DNA from: Desulfosarcina ovata subsp. ovata
GTDB lineage: Bacteria; Desulfobacterota; Desulfobacteria; Desulfobacterales; Desulfosarcinaceae
Direction: 5' to 3'
Assembly: GCF_009689005.1 (NCBI RefSeq)
Contig: NZ_AP021879.1
Location: 7,379,501-7,443,500, forward strand
Length of the DNA stretch: 64,000 bases
Part shown: positions 58,754-64,000 of the stretch, piece by piece
How the letters are laid out: every line of letters starts with the position of its first letter
How positions within the stretch are numbered: the first letter of the stretch is position 1
Translations under genes and position numbers: made by a program
Notes under the pieces: generated by a model
Databases searched by the model: none
What the model saw: the letters and a program-made list of their open reading frames with translations, nothing else
What the model was told of the DNA's origin: nothing

Positions 58754-59397
58754 CGCTCCTCATCGGGGGTGAGGTTCAGCGCATGCAACCGGTATCCGCC
58801 GCTTTGCCGGACAATCAGATTCAGGGCCGCGTAATCCTGGTTGAGACGAAAAAGATGGCTGACCGGCATTCCCAGCAGATGGCACAGCAGCACGCGAATA
58901 ACGCCGGCGTGGGTCACCACCAGGAGGTTGCCGTCAGTGTTTGCGACGGCCTTTTCAAAAACCGGTGCCACCCGCTGCTGCAGGTCGCGAAAGCTCTCTC
59001 CGTCCGGTGGCCGGAAGTCGTCGATCAGCCGGCCGCGCTCACGGAAGCGGTCGGGCCAGCGGGCCTGGACCTCGGCAAAGGCCATTCCGTCCCATTGTCC
59101 CAGGTGGATTTCGCGCAACCCCGCATCGGTGTTGACATCAGCACCATGTGCGGCGGCAACGATGCGGGCGGTTTCCACACAGCGCGACAGGTCGCTGCAG
59201 ACGATGCGGCTCAGCGCGATGCCGGCCAACTGCCCGCGCCAGAAACCGGCCTGGGCGCGTCCGCGAGGGGAGAGGGGCAGATCGATCTGACCGATAAAGC
59301 ATTTCTCATCACGGTGCTTCTCGATTTCGCCGTGGCGCAGCAGAAAAATCTTCTTCTCCGCGTTGGCATGCGCCCAGTTGTCAATCGATATGCCCAT
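58750..59397 (-). CDS. Histidine phosphatase (phosphoglycerate-mutase-like)
   Basis: 215 residues. The RHG motif FLLRHGEIEKHRDEK and the later GESFRDLQQRV and VTHAGVIRVLL carry the phospho-His, acid and second His. The family hydrolyses phosphoesters such as alpha-ribazole phosphate, fructose bisphosphate or small sugar phosphates. It is coupled by ATGA to the ABC gene behind it and lies 2 bases after the MocA/HD gene, so it belongs to that operon. CobC-like action on ribazole phosphate is a possibility only. Confidence 0.9.
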   Translation of the reverse strand: MGISIDNWAHANAEKKIFLLRHGEIEKHRDEKCFIGQIDLPLSPRGRAQAGFWRGQLAGIALSRIVCSDLSRCVETARIVAAAHGADVNTDAGLREIHLGQWDGMAFAEVQARWPDRFRERGRLIDDFRPPDGESFRDLQQRVAPVFEKAVANTDGNLLVVTHAGVIRVLLCHLLGMPVSHLFRLNQDYAALNLIVRQSGGYRLHALNLTPDEER

Positions 59398-59399
59398 CG

Positions 59400-60527
59400 C
59401 TATCCTTTTATGGCGGTTGGCAGAATATGGTCGATCGTCTTTCCGGTGAGACGTTCGATCTTTGTCTGGATGGCCGCCGCCGCCCGTTTGCGCCGCTGGA
59501 TGTTATCGGTCACCTGCGGATCCTGCGCATATTTTTTCAGCTTGGCATCAAAGCGCCGGGCAAGGCCCACGATGGTCGTGCCGACCACCAGTTTGTCCGC
59601 CAGATAGACCACCTCGGATTCGTCCAACGCGGAGTGCTCGTCGGCCGTCAGATCCATGTGCACGGCGACAATGGCGGCCAGCCGGTCAAAGCCCATGCGC
59701 CGCAGCAGGGCGGCACCGGCATCGGCATGGTGCTTTTCCAGCCGGGCCACATCGTGCACCCGGGCCGCGCAGCGGATCAGGGCGGCGTCCAGATGCCCCC
59801 CGGCCGCATTGATCGCAGCGGCCAGGCTCTCGGCAACCCGGGCAACCTGGCGGCAGTGCTCATTGATCTCGGCGGGCAGGCGGTGGACCTGTTCCATGAG
59901 CAGGCGGCACTCGTTTTCCGTGAGCAGCGATCCTTTGGCCAGGCGATCGCCAAGCTGCCGGAAATCATCGGGGGTGTCCATGTCCAGCAGGGCGCCCTCG
60001 TCGGCCACGGGAATGTCCAGGGCCTGGGCCTCAAAACGATCCAGCAGGGCCTTGAGCCCACCGCTACCGTCGTGGGCTGCGATGGCCGCTTTCAGTGACC
60101 CGTGGATCAGGGGCGGGTGGCCGCGTTCATCGCCAACCCGGGGGTAGATCACGGCGGCCGGTTTTTCTTCCATCGCCGCCATGAGGGTGTCCACGGTGTA
60201 GGACCTCACCAGGGGGATGTCCACCGGGTGGACGAAGAAGGCCGGCACGGCGGGCGGCAGGGCGTTGACGCCGGCCAGCACCGATGAGAACATGCCGCTG
60301 TCGTGATCCGGGTTGTGGACGATCCGCACGGGGCGGTCGGCCAGGGCCGCGCGGATGTCGCCCGCTCTATAACCGGTGACCACGCGGACATCGGTAATTC
60401 CGGCGTCCAAGTAGAGCGATACCACCCGGTCGAGGGCGGTTTTGCCGCCCAGGTCGAGCAGCGGCTTGAAGCGCCCCATGCGCGAGGCATAACCGGCGCT
60501 GAGAATGACGGCCGACGGCGTGGTCAT
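59400..60527 (-). CDS. MocA-like nucleotidyltransferase fused to an HD domain
   Basis: 375 residues. The N-terminal 200 form an NTP-transferase: VILSAGYASRMGRFKPLLDL, HPVDIPLV and DMDTPDDF match MobA/MocA-type molybdopterin nucleotidyltransferases (CTP- or GTP-dependent). The C-terminal 170 residues are an HD phosphohydrolase (ARVHDVARLEKHHADAG, AVHMDLTADE). Fusion of a nucleotidyltransferase and an HD domain, followed by a histidine phosphatase, is known in deltaproteobacteria but not functionally explained. Its start overlaps the ligA stop (ATGA). Confidence 0.88.
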   Translation of the reverse strand: MTTPSAVILSAGYASRMGRFKPLLDLGGKTALDRVVSLYLDAGITDVRVVTGYRAGDIRAALADRPVRIVHNPDHDSGMFSSVLAGVNALPPAVPAFFVHPVDIPLVRSYTVDTLMAAMEEKPAAVIYPRVGDERGHPPLIHGSLKAAIAAHDGSGGLKALLDRFEAQALDIPVADEGALLDMDTPDDFRQLGDRLAKGSLLTENECRLLMEQVHRLPAEINEHCRQVARVAESLAAAINAAGGHLDAALIRCAARVHDVARLEKHHADAGAALLRRMGFDRLAAIVAVHMDLTADEHSALDESEVVYLADKLVVGTTIVGLARRFDAKLKKYAQDPQVTDNIQRRKRAAAAIQTKIERLTGKTIDHILPTAIKG

Positions 60528-62368
60528 GGCAGGCCGCCGTTCACCAGGGCCTGGTATTCCGCTTCGGTCAGTACGCTTACCCCCAGGCGGGTGGCCTTGG
60601 CCATTTTGGCGGCGCCCACCTTCTCACCGCAAACCAGGTAATCGGTGGTACCGCTGACCGCCGTCTGCACCCGTGCGCCCATGGCCCGGGCCGCCGCTTG
60701 CATGGCCTCCCGTGAGCCCTGGACCATCTTGCCGGTGAAGACGATGCCCTTGCCGGCAATGGGACTCTCCACCGCCGTCTGCTCGGCGGCCAGGGGGGTG
60801 CGCTGCAGGTTGAACCCCAAATCGAGCATGTGCGCCATCAGGGGGCCGATCCGTTTGAGGTCCGCGGCAATGGATTTGCTGGTGATCTTCCCGAAGCCCT
60901 TGATCTGCTCGATCTGCTCTTCTTCCAGGCTGAGAACTTCTTCGATGGAGAAATGGGCCAGCAGCTTGCGGCTGTCGCCGGTGCCCAGATCGCTGATACC
61001 GAATGCGGCCAGGAAGCGCCAGTCCTCCACCAATCGGGTGCGGCTGAGGGTGATGGCCTCGGCCAGGTTCTTGGACTGCACCGGGCCGAACGCCATCTCC
61101 AGGAAGTCCGCCTCGGTGAGCCGGTAGACGGCCTCCAGGCTGCGGTGCCCGCTTTCGACGATTCTCCCGATGGTCTTGATGCCGAACCAGTCGGCATTGC
61201 CCAGGATGCGGAACCAGTGGCTGATGCGCTGCTCGATCTGGGCCCGGCAGGCCGGGTTGGTGCACTTGAGAAAATCGTTCTGCCAGGTCAGCGGGCCGCT
61301 GCACGACGGACAGGCCTCGGGCAGGCATACTTCGCCGTGGGCTTCCAGGACCTTCTCCAATTTGGGAATGACTTCTCCGCTGCGGATGATCTCGATGCGC
61401 GTGCCGATGCCGATGCCCTGGTTGCGGATGTTGCCGGCGTGATGGGCCGTGACCCGGCGGATGGTGGCCCCGGACAGGGATACCGGCGCCACCATCATGA
61501 CCGGGGTGACGTTGCCGGTGCGGCCCACCTGCCACTGAATATCCTCCACGGTGGTCTCGGCCGTGTCGCCTTTGCTCTTGATGGCAATCTGCCAGCGGTA
61601 GTGGTGGGCGGTGGCACCCATGCGGGTTTTCAGTACCTCGTCGGTCACCGCGACAACAACGCCGTCGGTGGGGTAGTCCACCTCGGCCAGGAGGGTTTCC
61701 ACGAGCCCGCGCCGCTCCGCCACCAGCTGCTTCGCCTCGACGGTCGGGCCTTGCAGCTGATTGTAGGGCACGAAGCGAACCATACCCGCGTCCAGGGCGG
61801 TCTTGGCATTCTCGTTGAGCGTGTCCGAGGAGACGATGCCGACCACCATGTTGCGCGGATGTTCGAAAAACTCCGCCATGTGTTCCTCGAAGTAGGACTT
61901 GACGACCACGATTTCACCCACGCCCTGGCCGCGTCCGCCGATGGGGACCACTCCCTTGGCAAAGGCGTTGGAGATTTCGTAGCCCATCTCGCCGTTGCCC
62001 CGGGTGGCAAACACCTCACCATCGTCCCGGCCGGCCAGGCCATCGAGTTTGGGGGTCAGCCGGAAGGTCGGCGTGTCTATGCCCAGGGCGTCGGCCTCTT
62101 TTTGGACCCGGGCCACGAACCGTTCCAGCTGATCACGGTCGTAGGCTTTTTCGATGGAGAGCATGGGCGCGGGATGCCGTACCTGCTGGCGGCCGCTGAA
62201 CTGTTCCGGTTCCACGGCCTGCAGGAACGGGTGGTCCGGCACGCGCTGGCGCAGCTGTTCCACCAGATTGTCGTATTCGGCATCCTCGACGATCGGTGCG
62301 CCCTGGCGGTAAGCCCGGTTGTAGGCTTTGAGCAGGTCGACCAGTTCTTCTACGGGGGTTGGATTCAT
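60524..62368 (-). CDS. ligA: NAD-dependent DNA ligase, divergent LigA
   Basis: 614 residues, shorter than the usual 670. The adenylation Lys is in TPKLDGLAGRDDG, followed by ATRGNGEMGYEIS; the OB part has GRTGNVTPV; the zinc finger is CPSCSG...CTNPAC; then helix-hairpin-helix repeats and a BRCT domain (GKGIVFTGKMVQGS...DYLVCGEKVGAAK). It seals nicks with NAD. The usual SLDNAF reads MLSIEKAY, and the segment between KLDG and the TRG motif is shortened. ATG 62368 is chosen because the sequence before it is unconserved. It may not be the only ligase of the organism. Confidence 0.88.
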   Translation of the reverse strand: MNPTPVEELVDLLKAYNRAYRQGAPIVEDAEYDNLVEQLRQRVPDHPFLQAVEPEQFSGRQQVRHPAPMLSIEKAYDRDQLERFVARVQKEADALGIDTPTFRLTPKLDGLAGRDDGEVFATRGNGEMGYEISNAFAKGVVPIGGRGQGVGEIVVVKSYFEEHMAEFFEHPRNMVVGIVSSDTLNENAKTALDAGMVRFVPYNQLQGPTVEAKQLVAERRGLVETLLAEVDYPTDGVVVAVTDEVLKTRMGATAHHYRWQIAIKSKGDTAETTVEDIQWQVGRTGNVTPVMMVAPVSLSGATIRRVTAHHAGNIRNQGIGIGTRIEIIRSGEVIPKLEKVLEAHGEVCLPEACPSCSGPLTWQNDFLKCTNPACRAQIEQRISHWFRILGNADWFGIKTIGRIVESGHRSLEAVYRLTEADFLEMAFGPVQSKNLAEAITLSRTRLVEDWRFLAAFGISDLGTGDSRKLLAHFSIEEVLSLEEEQIEQIKGFGKITSKSIAADLKRIGPLMAHMLDLGFNLQRTPLAAEQTAVESPIAGKGIVFTGKMVQGSREAMQAAARAMGARVQTAVSGTTDYLVCGEKVGAAKMAKATRLGVSVLTEAEYQALVNGGLP

Positions 62369-62414
62369 GGCAATGGGGGTGTTTTGCGTGGGATCATCGT
62401 CCCATGAGGGATTT

Positions 62415-63170
62415 TTAATCAGGGCCTTCCTGTACACCGAAGCAACCGGCCAGGGTCAGAGCCGCCTGGCAGGCCTGTTGCCGGGCGGATTTAAACGCGG
62501 GTGTGCGAAATCCCGGGCGCCACCGGTAATCGGAAACCTCGTCGGACACCACCAGGATCCCGGCGGCTTCCATCTCCCGGAACCCGGCCACGGTGAAGAC
62601 GGCGGAGAGTTCCATTTCGACGGCCAGGGCGCCGTTGGCCTGGTAATGCCTGACCTTTTCGACGGTTTCCCGGAAGATGGCATCGGTGGTCCAGATCGTT
62701 CCGTTATGGAAATGGGCGCCATGATGTTCAAGGGCCAGCTGGACCTGATGGGTCAGCTGCCGGGCCGGCAGGGCCACCCGGCAGGTGGGATCGCAGTAGT
62801 GGCCGGAGGTGCCTTCATCCACCATGGCGCTGGCCGGGACGATGATATCGCCAGCCTTGACGTTGATGGATACACCGCCGCACCAGCCGATGAAAAGAAT
62901 CTGCCGAACGTCCCATGCGCCCAGGCTTTCGACGATCATGGCGGCGTACGGGGCGCCCACCACCGGGCCGACGATGCTGAAGCGCCGGTGCTGGTCAGCG
63001 TAGATCCGAAGCCGGCTCATGTAGAGCTTGCGTTCCTTCACCAGTGGAACGTGGGTCTGGCGGGCCATCATTTGCAGGTCGCTGTCGGTGGCGGCAATAA
63101 TGGCAATGCTTCCCGTCCGGGGCGGTTTCTTGCCCTTGACGGGGTTGACAATGGCGCGGCGCTCAGGCAT
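62415..63170 (-). CDS. Nucleoside phosphorylase / nucleosidase family protein
   Basis: 251 residues of the PNP_UDP_1 fold: FSIVGPVVGAPYAAMIVE, IGWCGGVSINVKAGDIIV and the nucleoside-binding LAVEMELSAVFTVA. Members split nucleosides such as methylthioadenosine, uridine or futalosine. Which one cannot be told from motifs. It lies 46 bases ahead of ligA and 21 after a small conserved gene on the same strand. Confidence 0.85.
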   Translation of the reverse strand: MPERRAIVNPVKGKKPPRTGSIAIIAATDSDLQMMARQTHVPLVKERKLYMSRLRIYADQHRRFSIVGPVVGAPYAAMIVESLGAWDVRQILFIGWCGGVSINVKAGDIIVPASAMVDEGTSGHYCDPTCRVALPARQLTHQVQLALEHHGAHFHNGTIWTTDAIFRETVEKVRHYQANGALAVEMELSAVFTVAGFREMEAAGILVVSDEVSDYRWRPGFRTPAFKSARQQACQAALTLAGCFGVQEGPD

Positions 63171-63191
63171 CCGGGGCTCCTTGATTTCCGC

Positions 63192-63446
63192 TCAGGCCGG
63201 TCGCTGCAGATCGGTCAACTCGTCCTTGATCTCATCCATCATATCATAGAGCCAGAGAATATCTTCGATGGTCAACCGCCCGGCCTTGGTCGGTGCCCGG
63301 TCGCTGCCGTCCTGTTTCTTGAGAATGCGCGGACCGATCTGGACCTTGGCCTCGCCCTGATCATACTGGTTGATGGTGACGACCAGCCCGGTTTCCGGGC
63401 ACTTCCATTTTTTGAGGACTTTGTCTTTGTTGGGATCAAAAGCCAT
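63192..63446 (-). CDS. Small conserved hypothetical protein
   Basis: 84 residues, basic N-terminal half and acidic C-terminal helices (LTIEDILWLYDMMDEIKDEL). No domain is recognised. A single CPETG-like turn near the N-terminus has only one Cys, so it is not a zinc ribbon. RBS GAGGAG is clear. It sits between glyS and the nucleoside phosphorylase gene. Confidence 0.8.
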   Translation of the reverse strand: MAFDPNKDKVLKKWKCPETGLVVTINQYDQGEAKVQIGPRILKKQDGSDRAPTKAGRLTIEDILWLYDMMDEIKDELTDLQRPA

Positions 63447-63519
63447 ATCGATCTCCTCTTTTTTTAAACCGATAGTTTGTCTTCATTTGACATTTTGAAT
63501 TTGGTCTTTGGCATTGCCA

Positions 63520-64000
63520 TCAGGTGGATATCTGTGAAAAATCGGCAATCTGACCGAAAATGGCCGAGATGGTCGCCAGCAGGGCCAGCCGGTTACTGCG
63601 CACGGCCGGATCCTCGGCCATCACCATGACGTCGGTGAAAAAAGCGTCGACCGGGTCGCGCAGGGTGGCGATGGTTGCCAGCGCGCCGTCCAGGTCCTCC
63701 TGGGCCAGCCGCTGATCCACATCGCGGGTCACCGACTGGCAGGCCGCGTGCAGGGCGCTTTCGGCCGGCTGGCCGAACAGTGCCGGATCCACCGTGGCGT
63801 CCGCTTGCAACGACGCTTTTTTAAGGATGTTCTCCACCCGTTTGAAAGCGGCGGCCAGCGGCTCGAAATCCGGCTTGCCCTTGAGTTTTTCCAGGGCGGC
63901 GACGCGTCGTTCCACATCCGGGACGCGCTCCGCCGACGCGCCCATGACCGCGGCAATGACATCCTTGGACAGTCCCTCGTCGGCCAGCAGCCGGGCGAAC
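63520..64000 (-). CDS. glyS: Glycyl-tRNA synthetase beta subunit (C-terminal part, cut by window edge)
   Basis: The last 159 residues of GlyS. The ending DPVDAFFTDVMVMAEDPAVR, then NRLALLATISAIFGQIADFS, is the diagnostic anticodon-binding C-terminus of the bacterial alpha2-beta2 glycyl-tRNA synthetase beta subunit. The frame is open to the window end, so the gene continues beyond. The alpha subunit (glyQ) would be expected next to it, outside the window. Confidence 0.93.
   Translation of the reverse strand, partial: FARLLADEGLSKDVIAAVMGASAERVPDVERRVAALEKLKGKPDFEPLAAAFKRVENILKKASLQADATVDPALFGQPAESALHAACQSVTRDVDQRLAQEDLDGALATIATLRDPVDAFFTDVMVMAEDPAVRSNRLALLATISAIFGQIADFSQIST

Noticed and set aside
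1..64000. CRISPR array, rRNA genes, complete insertion sequences or prophage
   Set aside because: No regularly spaced repeats, no rRNA sequence and no intact transposase or phage structural genes were seen.

Overview
The window looks like a chromosomal segment of a dissimilatory sulfate reducer or close relative in the Desulfobacterota (Desulfosarcina/Desulfobacter-like). That placement is inferred from gene content: a siroheme decarboxylase subunit (AhbB, alternative heme route), a HesB/IscA-like selenoprotein with an in-frame UGA, formate-tetrahydrofolate ligase, several B12-type radical SAM proteins, FeoAB, many PAS-type proteins and a PEP-CTERM protein. Base composition is fairly GC-rich except for one clearly AT-rich stretch at about 28.3-31.4 kb.

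Layout. 1-8.3 kb (minus strand): the start of a type IV minor pilin, a secreted subtilase with an STN-like N-terminal domain, a large AsmA-family protein, a PAS protein and a diadenylate-cyclase-like protein. 8.5-19.0 kb (plus strand): cold-shock protein, GalT-like protein, a MITE-like insertion just ahead of mtnA, mtnA-ahbB-radical SAM, a decayed histone-deacetylase-family fragment, two coupled hypothetical genes, a nitronate-monooxygenase-like flavoprotein, a cyclic-2,3-diphosphoglycerate-synthetase-like GTPase and alanine dehydrogenase. 19.0-25.9 kb (minus): a tightly packed set of ihfA, GT2, LpxL-like acyltransferase, ACP, ketosynthase, PlsC-like acyltransferase, B12 radical SAM and a Cys-rich protein. 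This is a candidate acyl/glycolipid pathway. 26.2-28.3 kb: M15/DUF882 peptidase and DAHP synthase.

28.3-31.4 kb is an AT-rich relic of mobile DNA. It holds an orphan PEP-CTERM protein, an IS1634-type transposase remnant, tRNA-Arg(CCT), a tyrosine-recombinase remnant and a DksA/TraR-like protein. 31.4-39.4 kb (plus): class II aldolase with a hairpin abutting its ribosome-binding site, an ArsR regulator with a recognisable operator and a Cu/Zn-efflux-type permease, feoA-feoB-FeoB-associated protein behind a perfect-arm palindrome, a 171-bp imperfect palindrome, an orphan TAXI binding protein and an ExeA-like ATPase. 39.5-47.6 kb: leuB behind a textbook sigma-70 promoter, a ModF-like ATPase, trmJ/ndk (minus), FmdB, a macrodomain protein, the selenoprotein, an enoyl-CoA hydratase/isomerase and a PAS-LuxR regulator.

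47.6-64.0 kb (minus): prfC, an HD-GYP protein, coaE, a universal stress protein, a CheX-CheX-FliN fusion, fhs, and a long coupled series glyS (partial)-hypothetical-nucleosidase-ligA-MocA/HD-histidine phosphatase-heterodimeric ABC exporter. Most of the window is ordinary housekeeping. The points most worth a second look are the acyl/glycolipid cluster, the selenoprotein, the MITE with target-site duplication, the decayed mobile DNA around tRNA-Arg, the deacetylase relic, the variant diadenylate cyclase and the CheX-CheX-FliN fusion. Nothing here can be shown from sequence alone to be a wholly new system.
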